Made by a program: the position numbers and the translations under genes. A stretch of 64,000 bases of DNA from Maricaulis sp947259345 (lineage in GTDB: Bacteria; Pseudomonadota; Alphaproteobacteria; Caulobacterales; Maricaulaceae), in NCBI GenBank assembly GCA_965217205.1, contig OZ244254.1:2294001-2358000 (forward strand). Reading direction: 5' to 3'. The notes beneath the pieces are model-generated. The model was not told the origin of the DNA. It was given only the letters and a program-made list of their open reading frames with translations, and ran no database searches. Positions 43,381-51,838 of the stretch are shown one piece after another (positions within the stretch are counted from its first letter, which is position 1; each line of letters begins with the position of its first letter).

Positions 43381-45158
43381 GCGCGTTTCTCCGTTGTGTC
43401 GGTGTTGCTGGTGTCATCCTGCGGCTCGGGATCCCGCACGGCGACAATCTCAGCGCCGGGGAAGAGTCGCAGGGCTTCGGTGACCGCCGGGTCGCGGCGT
43501 GCGTCCTCGAGCCGTTCAGCCTTCAGGCGCTGCTTGCGCTCATGCCAGGTCTCGCCGCCCTTCAATCCGGCATCGGCCAGGATCATCCAGCGCTCACCGG
43601 TCCATTCCAGAAGGCGGCGCGACAGGCGCTGGGCGAGATCGCGCGGCGCATCCTCGAGCGGCTGGAAGCTGAAGGAGCCGGGCTTGAAGGCGGCCGGACG
43701 GACATAGCGTTCCATGTCCGATTGCAGGGCGATATCACGCTTCTCGCGCAACATGCCCATCAAGGCTTCCCAGGTCTGGGGTCCGGAGATCGCCGGCGCA
43801 TCCTGCTCCACGGAGCTCGCGGCTTCGGGCTCGTTGAGCGCGCGATGCGGGGCGACCGGCTCGGCCGGCGCGGCGGCCGGCTCAGGCTTTCCCGGCGCCT
43901 CCGGGGCGGCGGTCGCGCGTGGCATGCCAGCGAGCAAGCGGGCCGCGTCTTCCGGTGGCGGCAGCGCCGCAGCCGAGGCCAGACGCAAAACGGTCATTTC
44001 GGCCGCCGCCAGCGCATCGGGCGCAGCGCGAACATCATCGAGACCGGTCAGGAGGATTTTCCACATCCGGGTCAGCTGGCCCAGGGACTGGCTCTCGGCG
44101 AGCGTGACGATTCGCGCCACGGTATCGGCGGCCTCGCCCAGATCAGCTTCGGGACCGGCGGCTTTCACACGGGCGGTGGCATGGACATAGTCCAGCAGGT
44201 CGCGCGTGATCACGACGGGATCACCGCCGGCATCATGCAGGGATTCCAGCTCGGCCAGGGCGTTCGCCGTCTTGCCCGTCAATGTCTGTTCGAGCAGGTC
44301 GAGCACGCGCGCCCGGTCGGCCAAGCCGAGCATGTCACGGATCTGCGGCGCGCTGACCGGTCCATCCGCTTCGCTGCCCTGGACAATCGCCTGGTCGAGC
44401 AGGGAGAGTGCATCGCGAACCGAGCCTTCCGCCGCGCGGGAAATCAGGGACAGGCCATCACGCTCGACCGACGCGTTTTCCAGCCCGCAAATCCGCTCGA
44501 GATGATCAGTCAGGACTTCACGGTCGATCCGTTTGAGGTCAAAGCGCTGACAGCGCGACAGAACGGTCACCGGAACCTTGCGGATCTCGGTCGTCGCGAA
44601 GATGAATTTGGCATGCTCGGGCGGTTCCTCGAGCGTCTTCAACAGGGCGTTGAAGGCCGAGGTCGAGAGCATGTGGACCTCATCGATGATGTAGACCTTG
44701 TAGCGCGCCGAGACCGGGGCATAGCGCACACCTTCCAGTATCTCGCGGATATCGCCGACACCGGTCCGCGAGGCGGCGTCCATCTCCATCACATCGACAT
44801 GGGCCGAGCGGGCAATGGCGTCGCAGTGACGGCCGGTCTCGCCCAGCGCCATGGAGGGCGCATCGAGCGCGTCGGTCTGGAAGTTCAGGGCCCGGGCAAT
44901 CAGCCGCGCCGTGGTGGTCTTGCCGACGCCGCGCACGCCGGTGAGCATGTAGGCATGGGCGATCCGGCCAGCGGCAAAGGCATTGGTCAGGGTCCGCACC
45001 ATGGCGTCCTGGCCGATCAGGTCTTCGAATGTGTGCGGGCGGTATTTGCGCGCCAGGACCTGGTAGCCGGGTGTCGGGCCGCTCTTGGGCAGATCGAGCC
45101 CGGGCATCAGGACGTCGCCCGCTCCGTCAGCATCAGTCGGGAGCGGCGTATCATCCAT
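43377..45158 (-). CDS. dnaX: DNA polymerase III subunit gamma/tau
   Basis: 593-residue clamp-loader ATPase that opens the sliding clamp. P-loop GVRGVGKTTTARL with K80, Walker B IIDEVHML, sensor 1 FATTEIRKVP and the arginine-finger SRC motif (VLSRCQRFDLK). The zinc module between the P-loop and the DAASRTG motif keeps only one cysteine (C112), so zinc binding is probably lost, a state I recall as common in Alphaproteobacteria. The C-terminal Ala/Pro/Glu-rich part (about 400-450) is a linker and the end carries tau-specific sequence. Upstream is the SRP RNA. Confidence 0.96.
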   Translation of the reverse strand: MDDTPLPTDADGAGDVLMPGLDLPKSGPTPGYQVLARKYRPHTFEDLIGQDAMVRTLTNAFAAGRIAHAYMLTGVRGVGKTTTARLIARALNFQTDALDAPSMALGETGRHCDAIARSAHVDVMEMDAASRTGVGDIREILEGVRYAPVSARYKVYIIDEVHMLSTSAFNALLKTLEEPPEHAKFIFATTEIRKVPVTVLSRCQRFDLKRIDREVLTDHLERICGLENASVERDGLSLISRAAEGSVRDALSLLDQAIVQGSEADGPVSAPQIRDMLGLADRARVLDLLEQTLTGKTANALAELESLHDAGGDPVVITRDLLDYVHATARVKAAGPEADLGEAADTVARIVTLAESQSLGQLTRMWKILLTGLDDVRAAPDALAAAEMTVLRLASAAALPPPEDAARLLAGMPRATAAPEAPGKPEPAAAPAEPVAPHRALNEPEAASSVEQDAPAISGPQTWEALMGMLREKRDIALQSDMERYVRPAAFKPGSFSFQPLEDAPRDLAQRLSRRLLEWTGERWMILADAGLKGGETWHERKQRLKAERLEDARRDPAVTEALRLFPGAEIVAVRDPEPQDDTSNTDTTEKRA

Positions 45159-45214
45159 GACAGCTCATCGGGTCGGGTGTTCCAGGGCCGCGGTCCGTCG
45201 CCGGAGGCCGCGGG

Positions 45215-45313
45215 GCGGAGTAAAGTGGAAGACCGGACAGCGACCCGAGCAAAACTCGTTACGGCTGCTTCCTTCCGGATCTGACCGGGTTGGCGAGGCG
45301 CTCGTCCACCGCC
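45215..45313 (-). ncRNA. ffs: Small SRP RNA (4.5S)
   Basis: On the minus strand the universal SRP RNA core GTCAGATCCGGAAGGAAGCAGCC is present, including the asymmetric GGAAG tetraloop-closing region that binds Ffh. The 5' GGCGGTGGA and 3' TCCAC...CCGCC ends pair, giving a rod of about 99 bases, the size of E. coli 4.5S RNA. Position just upstream of dnaX is typical in Alphaproteobacteria. End coordinates are good to a few bases. Confidence 0.93.
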
Positions 45314-45327
45314 GATCTTCCGCCCCC

Positions 45328-45356
45328 TATATCGCGTGCCTGAAGCTGGCGTGCAA
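45328..45356 (-). promoter_or_regulatory. Candidate sigma-70 promoter of the SRP RNA
   Basis: Minus strand TTGCAC and GATATA separated by 17 bases; the -10 ends about 14 bases before the inferred RNA 5' end, a fitting distance for a start near 45320. Confidence 0.5.
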
Positions 45357-45365
45357 GGCGTGGCG

Positions 45366-45587
45366 TCATTGTGTCTGCAGGAAATCGCCCTCTCCCCGAT
45401 GCGCGGCGGCGGCGAGGAAGCGGGCATGATCGTCGAGCGCCTCAATCAACGCCAGATTCCCGCCCGATGAGACCAGGACATCACGCCAGTATCCAATCAC
45501 CCGGGCCTGGGTTTCGAGCCAGTCGCTGACAGCGATCCGGGCGTGGTCCGCCGCAGCGGGTGAATGGTCGGAACAGTCAAAAGCCAT
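45366..45587 (-). CDS. Small hypothetical protein
   Basis: 73 residues, function unknown. Begins MAFDCSDHSPAA and is largely helical (RIAVSDWLETQARVIGYWRDVLV, then ALIEALDDHARFLAAAAH). No signal or membrane segment. A perfect AGGAGG lies 7 bases before ATG 45587, the best ribosome-binding site in the window, which supports a real gene. Adjacent to the SRP RNA promoter and divergent from the NudC-like gene (145 bases). Confidence 0.7.
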   Translation of the reverse strand: MAFDCSDHSPAAADHARIAVSDWLETQARVIGYWRDVLVSSGGNLALIEALDDHARFLAAAAHRGEGDFLQTQ

Positions 45588-45594
45588 ATCGATA

Positions 45595-45600
45595 CCTCCT
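45595..45600 (-). promoter_or_regulatory. Perfect Shine-Dalgarno AGGAGG of the 73-residue gene
   Basis: AGGAGG on the minus strand, 7 bases from ATG 45587. It fixes that start rather than a longer frame beginning at 45608. Confidence 0.8.
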
Positions 45601-45731
45601 GCGCCCACCTAATTGCGAATCGTTCGCAAATGCAAGGCGAGAAAGACAGGGTGTTTGCCCGACCCTTGTTGAAGGCCCGGTCAAAGATATCTATGGCTGC
45701 ACCCAGATCGCATCGTGTTCGGATATTGCCC

Positions 45732-46652
45732 ATGAATGATCGCTCCATCCTCGCCGGCCGTGACCCGCTGGTTTTTGCCGGCTCGCCGCTCGACCGGGGC
45801 GACCAGCTGAGACGCGATGAAACGGCCCTGGCCAAACTTCTCGACGGCGATGAAGGTTGGTGGCTGGCCACGCTGGAGGGCGATCCGGCGCTACAAGGCG
45901 GCACCGCGCTCTACTGGTTCCGGCGCAGCGAAGTGGCACCCCAGGCCGACATGTCCACCGCGCTCTTCCTGGGCCATTACAAGTCCAGCCCCTGTTTCGC
46001 GGTGACGCTGACCACGGCCGACCAACTGCCTCTGGACGCCGAGATCATTCCGGCACGGCAGGCGGCGATGGCCCTCAATCCGGACGAAGCCGCAATCTAT
46101 GCCCAGGCCAAGGCCCTGCATGCCTGGCATGGCCGCCACGGCTTCTGTGCTGCCTGCGGTGCCGCGACACGCGTCAAATCGGGCGGCGCGCGCCGGGTCT
46201 GCCCCGATTGCGAGTCGGAGCATTTCCCGCGTGTCGATCCGGTCGTGATCATGCTGGCAACCGATGGCGATCACTGCCTGCTGGGCCGCCAGGAAGCCTG
46301 GCCCGAAGGCATGTGGTCAGCCCTGGCCGGCTTTGTGGAACCTGCAGAAACCCTCGAGGAGGCCTGCGCGCGCGAGCTGGAGGAGGAAGCCGGGATCAAG
46401 GCGGATATCGCCGGCATCCGCTATGTCATGGGACAGCCCTGGCCGTTTCCCTCCTCGCTGATGATCGGCCTGGTCGCGCCCATTCTCGAGACGAAGGTCA
46501 CGATCGATCCGCACGAGCTGGAACAGGCGCGCTGGTTCAGCCGCGATGAAGTCCGCGACATGCTGGCCGGGCGCCACCCCGACGCCGCCATGCCGCCGTC
46601 TATCGCCATTGCCCGCCGCCTGGCCGAGCTCTGGGCTGACAAGGCCATCTAG
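45732..46652 (+). CDS. nudC: NADH pyrophosphatase NudC-like Nudix hydrolase
   Basis: 306 residues. A zinc ribbon C139-x2-C142...C157-x2-C160 precedes the Nudix box G200-x5-E206-x7-R214-E215-x-x-E218 (GFVEPAETLEEACARELEEEAGI in short blocks) and the NudC-specific QPWPFPSSLM near 234-243. Hydrolyses NAD(H) to NMN(H) and AMP and, in the studied family members, removes NAD caps from RNA. ATG 45732 starts the domain correctly; upstream in-frame codons back to 45564 overlap the neighbouring gene and lack a site. Confidence 0.93.
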   Translation: MNDRSILAGRDPLVFAGSPLDRGDQLRRDETALAKLLDGDEGWWLATLEGDPALQGGTALYWFRRSEVAPQADMSTALFLGHYKSSPCFAVTLTTADQLPLDAEIIPARQAAMALNPDEAAIYAQAKALHAWHGRHGFCAACGAATRVKSGGARRVCPDCESEHFPRVDPVVIMLATDGDHCLLGRQEAWPEGMWSALAGFVEPAETLEEACARELEEEAGIKADIAGIRYVMGQPWPFPSSLMIGLVAPILETKVTIDPHELEQARWFSRDEVRDMLAGRHPDAAMPPSIAIARRLAELWADKAI

Positions 46653-46666
46653 CCCCGCAAAGCGAA

Positions 46667-46690
46667 ACGGGGCCGGCAAGCCGGCCCCGT
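46667..46690 (-). terminator. Hairpin between convergent nudC and AhpD-like genes
   Basis: 11-bp inverted repeat ACGGGGCCGGC/GCCGGCCCCGT with a 2-base gap. On the minus strand it is followed by TTTCGCTTTG, so it best fits a terminator of the leftward AhpD-like gene; on the plus strand it is followed by CCCGGGGG. Confidence 0.65.
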
Positions 46691-46711
46691 CCCGGGGGGA
46701 CACGCCGATGC

Positions 46712-47284
46712 TCAGTCGGCGTGCTGCAGGATGGGCTTGCTCCAGGCCATGGCCTGGAAGGCGTCATCCAGCTCGGTCTCGGCGATGTGGTTGATGTAGT
46801 TCGACATCGTCTTCATCGCCACACCGGTCATGACATCGAGGATATTGGGCTTGGTGAAGCCGGCCTCGAGGAAGGCATCAATATCCGAGCGCTCGACCAG
46901 GCCCCGATTGCGGACAATCGAGACCGTGAACTGCCGCAGCGCTTCCAGGCGCGGATCGGTGTCGATGGCCTGGCCCTCGCGCAGGGCTGTCAGGATGGTC
47001 CTGTCGAGACCGGTATTGACCGACACCGTGGAATGGGCCGCGACGCAATAGCCGCAATTATTCTCGCGGCTGACCGTGAGCAGGACGACCTGTTGCTCCG
47101 TCGGGGTCAGCCCGCTCTGGCCATACAGGCTTGCGAGCGTGGTGTAGGATTCGAGCGCTGATGGCGACGCCGCCAGCTCCCCCATCAGATTGGGGATGAA
47201 ACCATATTTCGAGCGCACCGATTTGAGGACCGGCTTGGCTTTCGCCGGGGCGGTGGTTTCATCGAGGATTGTCAGTTTGGTCAT
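46712..47284 (-). CDS. Carboxymuconolactone decarboxylase / AhpD-like protein
   Basis: 190-residue helical protein with the AhpD-type redox motif NCGYCVAAH: C77, C80 and proton-relay H84. Family members are alkylhydroperoxidases or peroxidase-linked disulfide reductants; the full E-x-x-C-x-x-C-x-x-x-H arrangement is present (E74). Cytoplasmic. AAGGGC precedes the ATG. The leader (47285-47345) contains three small consecutive hairpins. Confidence 0.9.
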   Translation of the reverse strand: MTKLTILDETTAPAKAKPVLKSVRSKYGFIPNLMGELAASPSALESYTTLASLYGQSGLTPTEQQVVLLTVSRENNCGYCVAAHSTVSVNTGLDRTILTALREGQAIDTDPRLEALRQFTVSIVRNRGLVERSDIDAFLEAGFTKPNILDVMTGVAMKTMSNYINHIAETELDDAFQAMAWSKPILQHAD

Positions 47285-47592
47285 GGTGTTGCCCTTTCGG
47301 ATGCTTCAAGCGGAAAACCGCCCGAGCGGGCATGCCAAGGCATGCGGGCCCAGGGTGCGCCGCACACGAAGGGTCTGGCTGAAGGTCGCGATCACGGGTC
47401 CGCAGACCCGGGCGGCCGCCGCCATTCGCGGGGCACATCAACGCATATGCCGGAGGGGCACCATCGCACCCCGTTCCGTAACACAACCATAGCACGCCTG
47501 CCCGCTCCCTCCGAGTCCGGATCGGTGTCGGCGCCATGAAAAAGGCCGCGACGCAAATGCGCCGCGGCCCTTCAATCCGGCAGGATTACGCC
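47285..47592. other. Intergenic region upstream of the AhpD-like gene
   Basis: 308 bases with no supported gene. Contains the leader of the AhpD-like gene with stems GCATGCC/GGCATGC (47330-47345), CCCG/CGGG (47321-47330) and CGG/CCG around TTTT (47311-47320), a GC-rich middle without clear signals, and the terminator of the beta-barrel gene at its right end. Confidence 0.6.
47538..47570 (-). terminator. Intrinsic terminator after the small beta-barrel gene
   Basis: On the minus strand stem GGCCGCGGCGCA/TGCGTCGCGGCC (one wobble) with loop TT and TTTTT after it. It lies about 25 bases past the stop codon at 47593. Confidence 0.88.
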
Positions 47593-48117
47593 TTAGCCGC
47601 CGATGCGACGGACATAGGAGATGCCGAAGAAGTCACCTTCGCCGCCATCATCATAATCGAAACGGGTATAGTCGGCGCGCACGCCATTGCGGCCGTCAAA
47701 GAAGTATTCGCCACCCACGCCATAGGCCCAGGCCTGGTCGTCGGCCGTGGCACTCAGCCCGGCAACCGAGGCTTCGCCTTCAGTTGTGGTGTAACCGGCG
47801 CGCAGGAAGAGCGAGCCGTTCTCGTTGGACAACGGACGGACCACGCCAAAAACGCCAGCGACATAGTCGAGGCTGACATCGCCGGTAACACCGCCAACGG
47901 TGACGCTTTCATCGCCGAGGCCGATATTCAGCTGACCTTCGACACCGAGATACCGGGTAAAATCATAGCTGCCGCGCACGACGACCGTGTCGAAATCGGC
48001 ACCATCGAAATCAGCGGTTTCATAGCCCGCACCCACGCGAACCTGGCCTTCTTGTGCCGAAGCACCGGCGGCGAGCGCGAGAACGGAGAGGGAGGAGACA
48101 AGCACTGTGCGGATCAT
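47593..48117 (-). CDS. Small outer-membrane beta-barrel protein
   Basis: 174 residues. Signal peptide about 1-21 (AAGASAQ). The mature part is an eight-strand OmpA/OmpX-like barrel: VRVGAGYETADFD, VVVRGSYDFTRYLGVEGQL, FLRAGYTTTEGEAS, WAYGVGGEYFF and the C-terminal FFGISYVRRI. No extra domain. ATG 48117 is used since AAGG lies upstream; a TTG three codons earlier is an alternative. Followed by its own terminator, so monocistronic. Confidence 0.85.
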   Translation of the reverse strand: MIRTVLVSSLSVLALAAGASAQEGQVRVGAGYETADFDGADFDTVVVRGSYDFTRYLGVEGQLNIGLGDESVTVGGVTGDVSLDYVAGVFGVVRPLSNENGSLFLRAGYTTTEGEASVAGLSATADDQAWAYGVGGEYFFDGRNGVRADYTRFDYDDGGEGDFFGISYVRRIGG

Positions 48118-48400
48118 TGGGAACAACCTTGTTTTGTTTATTTGAACTGTACGCCATAGGCGTCCCCCCGCCCGTCGCTATCTGGTGAGCCATTGAGTCC
48201 GCATCAAGGTGGCACCGAGTCAAACTGCAGGCGCGACTGCAGTCGGGACACCGTGTGCCGCTCCGGACGCACACAACGACGCCGCGATCTGTTCGTGCGT
48301 CGTGTTACCGCAGCATATGAGCGCGTTGCGGTGTTGCCTGATGGCGCGGTGCGTGCCAAACACGATCCGATTTTCAACCTGATTGAATTTGGGGGCGTCC

Positions 48401-49066
48401 ATGGGCGAACTCTTCTGGAACAAGGTTGCCGGCGCCGTGCTGGCAATTGTACTGGCCGTTCTGGCGATTACCGAACTGGGCCACCTGCTGGTTCCCTCGC
48501 ACGCCGCGCATGAATTGACGGCCGAGAACACGGCCTATCCGGTCGATTGGGCTGCGATCGGGTCCGGTCCGTCCACCGAAGTCGTCGAGGAAGGCCCAAC
48601 CGATTACGGTCTGGTCCTGGCCGCCGCTGACATCGGTGCCGGTGAACGCGCCGCGCGTCGTTGCGCCGCTTGCCACACCTTCGAACAAGGTGGCGCCAAT
48701 GGCGTCGGCCCGAATCTCTGGGGCATCGTCGGGGCCGACATCGCCTCGCATGACGGCTTCAGCTATTCCGGTGCACTGGAGGCTCTTGATGGCGTCTGGA
48801 CCTATGAAGCGCTCGACGCTTTCATCGAAAATCCGTCAGGTTACGCTTCGGGTACCGCCATGTCCTTCCGCGGCCTCAGCAATGATGACACCCGTCTTGA
48901 ATTGATCGCCTATATGCGCTCGCTCTCGGACAATCCGATGCCGTTGCCGGCGCCGCTCGCTGACGCAGCCCCGGCCGAAGCCGTCGATGACGCCATGGGC
49001 GCCATGGACGAAGCGGCCGAGGATGTCGCCGAACAGGTTCAGGAAGAGACGGACGGCGGCGAATAG
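48401..49066 (+). CDS. Membrane-anchored class I cytochrome c
   Basis: 221 residues. One N-terminal TM (about 8-31) acts as an uncleaved anchor, then a flexible linker, then a c-type domain with haem motif C88-A-A-C91-H92 and likely axial M154 in GTAMSF. The C-terminal tail after about 180 is Ala/Glu/Asp-rich and acidic. This is the CycM/c552 layout: an electron carrier between the bc1 complex and a terminal oxidase. GGGGG precedes ATG 48401. A 283-base gap lies upstream, a good terminator downstream. Confidence 0.92.
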   Translation: MGELFWNKVAGAVLAIVLAVLAITELGHLLVPSHAAHELTAENTAYPVDWAAIGSGPSTEVVEEGPTDYGLVLAAADIGAGERAARRCAACHTFEQGGANGVGPNLWGIVGADIASHDGFSYSGALEALDGVWTYEALDAFIENPSGYASGTAMSFRGLSNDDTRLELIAYMRSLSDNPMPLPAPLADAAPAEAVDDAMGAMDEAAEDVAEQVQEETDGGE

Positions 49067-49091
49067 CCCCTCCCGGCTTCCACCATGATCA

Positions 49092-49119
49092 AGCCCCGGA
49101 TGTCCTCCGGGGCTTTTTC
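49092..49119 (+). terminator. Intrinsic terminator after the cytochrome c gene
   Basis: 9-bp stem AGCCCCGGA/TCCGGGGCT, loop TGTCC, followed by TTTTC. 26 bases after the stop. Confidence 0.9.
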
Positions 49120-49145
49120 TTTGCGCGATCAGCGTCGAAGCTTGA

Positions 49146-49997
49146 TCAGGGGCGACGATAGATGGCTCGCACCGGATTTTCCGCCGCCCGGATTCGCGCC
49201 TCGGCGTCGACGAATGGTTCAAGCGTCACATCCATGGTCGAGGCATTGGCGTGCAGGAAATGCTCGCTATCGGTCATGATCCCGACATGTCCGGGCCAGA
49301 AGACGATATCGCCGCGCCGGCGCTCCGGGTCATCCGTCACATCACGCCAGGCCGCTTTCAGCGCCGCCTCCTGCTGGTCGGCGTCCCGCGCGATCGCCTG
49401 CCCCGCGGCCTGCAGCGACATCTGCACCAGGCCGGAACAATCCAGACCCAGACTCTCCTTGCCGCCCCACAGATAGGGCGCCCCGAGAAAGGCCTCCGCC
49501 ACCGCGACAAAGTCACCGGCCATCTCGTCCACCGGCGCGGCGTGCGCCTCGATCACCCAGCCCAGGCCTACCGCTTCGACGAATCGGCCCTCGCGACGCC
49601 CGGCCGTGAAGCGGGCATTCAGGCTGAGGAGGTGATTGGGCACGGACTTGATGCTGGGCTCGGAAAAGGCATAGGTCCGCAGGACCGCGATCTTGTGATC
49701 AACAGGACGGATCTCCCGCGACAGGCAGGACGCTTCGACCCAGCCGACATAGCCGTCAGCACGCGACTGCCCCCAGGCCCAGCCATCGCGTTCCTCGAGC
49801 ACGGCGAAGATATCGCCGGCCAGCAATTGGTCATCCATGGCGGCAGAGGGATCGGGCGCCTTGCGGATCGGCGCAGCGGCACACACCGCCTGATGATCGA
49901 CCGGCTCGACGAAGCGTTCCGCCTCGACCTGGCCCTTCAGTTCAGCCGATGCGAGGTCCGGGCGGGCGGCGGTGAGGCGGGGATCCAGCTGGGACAT
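49146..49997 (-). CDS. NlpC/P60 (C40) peptidoglycan hydrolase
   Basis: 283 residues. Two bacterial SH3-like segments (about 35-95 with WAWGQSRADGYVGWV, and 100-150) precede the C40 catalytic domain: C187 in LDCSGLVQ, H237 in GHVGIM and H249 in FLHAN. Family members cut the D-Glu/meso-DAP bond in wall peptides. No signal peptide is seen, so recycling of wall peptides in the cytoplasm or non-classical export is likely. Its first 61 bases overlap the end of the upstream MarR gene. Confidence 0.92.
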   Translation of the reverse strand: MSQLDPRLTAARPDLASAELKGQVEAERFVEPVDHQAVCAAAPIRKAPDPSAAMDDQLLAGDIFAVLEERDGWAWGQSRADGYVGWVEASCLSREIRPVDHKIAVLRTYAFSEPSIKSVPNHLLSLNARFTAGRREGRFVEAVGLGWVIEAHAAPVDEMAGDFVAVAEAFLGAPYLWGGKESLGLDCSGLVQMSLQAAGQAIARDADQQEAALKAAWRDVTDDPERRRGDIVFWPGHVGIMTDSEHFLHANASTMDVTLEPFVDAEARIRAAENPVRAIYRRP

Positions 49998-50338
49998 GTA
50001 CGCGTTTCCTCGGCACGATGGGCGACGGCTTCGCCGTAATCGTACAGGAAAACTGCCCCCTTTACAGTGCGATGCACCGAGACATCGCGCTTGTCCGCGC
50101 GGTCGCGCTTGCGTCGTACAAAGCCCTGCCGCTCGAGCACGTCCAGCGCGCGCGTCACCGCCGGCTTGGGCAGGTCGAGCTGACGTGCCAGATCGCGGAT
50201 GGCATGCGGCCCCGGCTTCATGAAAATGGCCAGGAGAAGCGCGAACTGACGCGCGGTCAGATCGGCCGCGGCGCCTCGCACCGCGTCCGCCGACACGCGT
50301 CTCATCATCTCAAGCGATGTCATCGCCTGTGACGGCAT
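49937..50338 (-). CDS. MarR family transcriptional regulator
   Basis: 133 residues. Winged-helix core: DLTARQFALLLAIF, PHAIRDLARQLDLPKPAVTRALDVLERQGFV and the wing RKRDRADKRDVSVHRTVKG. The end (about 112-133) is Pro/Arg-rich and overlaps the coding start of the C40 hydrolase by 61 bases in another frame, which may mean the last 20 residues are poorly constrained. GGAG precedes the start. Possible regulator of the overlapping hydrolase gene (inference). Confidence 0.88.
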   Translation of the reverse strand: MPSQAMTSLEMMRRVSADAVRGAAADLTARQFALLLAIFMKPGPHAIRDLARQLDLPKPAVTRALDVLERQGFVRRKRDRADKRDVSVHRTVKGAVFLYDYGEAVAHRAEETRTCPSWIPASPPPARTSHRLN

Positions 50339-50371
50339 ACCCCAACTCCAGAACCGGCCTGATCCGATTGA

Positions 50372-51736
50372 TCAGCCCTTATTCTGGAAGCGCTCCTTGA
50401 GCATTTGGTAAACGGCGCGCGCGGCATGCATGTCACCGCCCTTGGGTCGGCCAGGCCGGGCCTTCGGATTCCAGGCAAAAATGTCGAAATGCACCCAGCG
50501 CGCCTCGCCGACAAAGCGGCGCAGGAAAAGCGCGGCGGTGATCGAACCGGCCATCGGCGTGGCGGCACTGTTCACGAGATCAGAGATTTCGCCATCCATC
50601 TCGCCCTCATAGCCATCCCAGAGCGGCATGCGCCAAAGCGGATCAGCCACCGTGCTGGCGCACCGCGCCAGACTCTCGGCGACGGCGTCGTCATCGGTAT
50701 AGAACGGGGCCACTTCCGGTCCCAGCGCGACACGGGCCGCGCCGGTCAGCGTGGCAAAATCGAGCAGGAGATCGACCGCCTCCTCGGTCGCCCGGGTCAG
50801 GGCGTCGCCCAGCACCAGGCGCCCCTCGGCATCGGTATTGTCAATCTCGACGGTAAGCCCCTTGCGGCTGTCAAGGATATCACCCGGGCGGAAAGCCCCG
50901 GCCCCGACCGCATTCTCGACCGCAGGCACCAGCAGGTGCAGGCGCACCGGGAGATTACCGGCCATCACCATACGGGCCAGGCCCATGGCATTGGCGGCAC
51001 CGCCCATATCCTTTTTCATCAGGCGCATGAATTGAGCCGCCTTCAGGTCGAGACCGCCCGTGTCGAAACACACACCCTTGCCCACAAGAGCCAGGCGTGG
51101 ATGGCTTTCATCGCCCCATTCCAGCTCGAGCAGACGCGGCGCCTCGCCGGCAGCACGCCCGACGGCATGGATCATGGGGTAGTTCTGGGCCAGCAAGTCA
51201 TCGCCGCGGGTGACCCGGACCGTCGCCCCGAAGGTCTCGGCGAGCTGGCGGAAGGCCGCTTCCAGTCCTTCCGGTCCCATGCGGTCGGCCGGTGTATTGA
51301 CCAGGTCCCGCGTCAGATGGACCGCTTCGGCGATGGATTTGGCCTCATCAAGGTCCGCCCCCTCGGGCGCCACGAGGTGGGCGGGTTCGCGCGCGGCCGG
51401 CTTGTAAGTGGTGAAACTGTAACTGCCGAGCGCCCAGGCCGTGGTGGCCAGCGTCGGGTCCATGTCGGCCGGCAGCGTTTCCAGCTGCCACTCGCCTTGC
51501 GGCAGGGTCAGCGCAGCCCCGCCCAGGACGAAGGCGTCGCCGCCCTTGCCGATGCCGTAGAGCGCCTGGACGTCACCGCCATCCGGCAGCAGCACGATCT
51601 GACCCGGCTTGCCCTTGAATTCGGCTCCCAGCGAACGCTGATCCGCGGGCAGCGCCGCGATCGCGGCGGCCGCATCAGCCTCACCGACAAGACGCAGGAT
51701 CCGGGCATTGGAAGCGGAGGCGATCAGGGCAGTCAT
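50372..51736 (-). CDS. Leucyl aminopeptidase family (M17) protein
   Basis: 454-residue cytosolic aminopeptidase using two metal ions. The catalytic domain (about 160-454) has the metal-site strands GKGVCFDTGGLDLK and the signature NTDAEGRLVLGDAL near 290-303, with KKDMGGAAN between them. An N-terminal domain of about 150 residues is more variable. Removes N-terminal residues from peptides, a cytoplasmic counterpart to the secreted M13 enzymes of this window. AAAGGA precedes the ATG. Divergent from the tadD-like gene. Confidence 0.93.
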   Translation of the reverse strand: MTALIASASNARILRLVGEADAAAAIAALPADQRSLGAEFKGKPGQIVLLPDGGDVQALYGIGKGGDAFVLGGAALTLPQGEWQLETLPADMDPTLATTAWALGSYSFTTYKPAAREPAHLVAPEGADLDEAKSIAEAVHLTRDLVNTPADRMGPEGLEAAFRQLAETFGATVRVTRGDDLLAQNYPMIHAVGRAAGEAPRLLELEWGDESHPRLALVGKGVCFDTGGLDLKAAQFMRLMKKDMGGAANAMGLARMVMAGNLPVRLHLLVPAVENAVGAGAFRPGDILDSRKGLTVEIDNTDAEGRLVLGDALTRATEEAVDLLLDFATLTGAARVALGPEVAPFYTDDDAVAESLARCASTVADPLWRMPLWDGYEGEMDGEISDLVNSAATPMAGSITAALFLRRFVGEARWVHFDIFAWNPKARPGRPKGGDMHAARAVYQMLKERFQNKG

Positions 51737-51838
51737 GACATATCCTTTTTCAAGTCCGGTTCAGCCGGACGGATTAACGCATTCTTGACCGGCACAGCCC
51801 AGATTCAAGACATGCTCAACAGTGGCCCGGTTCATACC

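Noticed and set aside
50405..51838. Extension of the TadD-like protein far upstream (742-residue frame)
   Set aside because: The added part is antisense to the M17 aminopeptidase; the lipoprotein signal at 51839 marks the true start.
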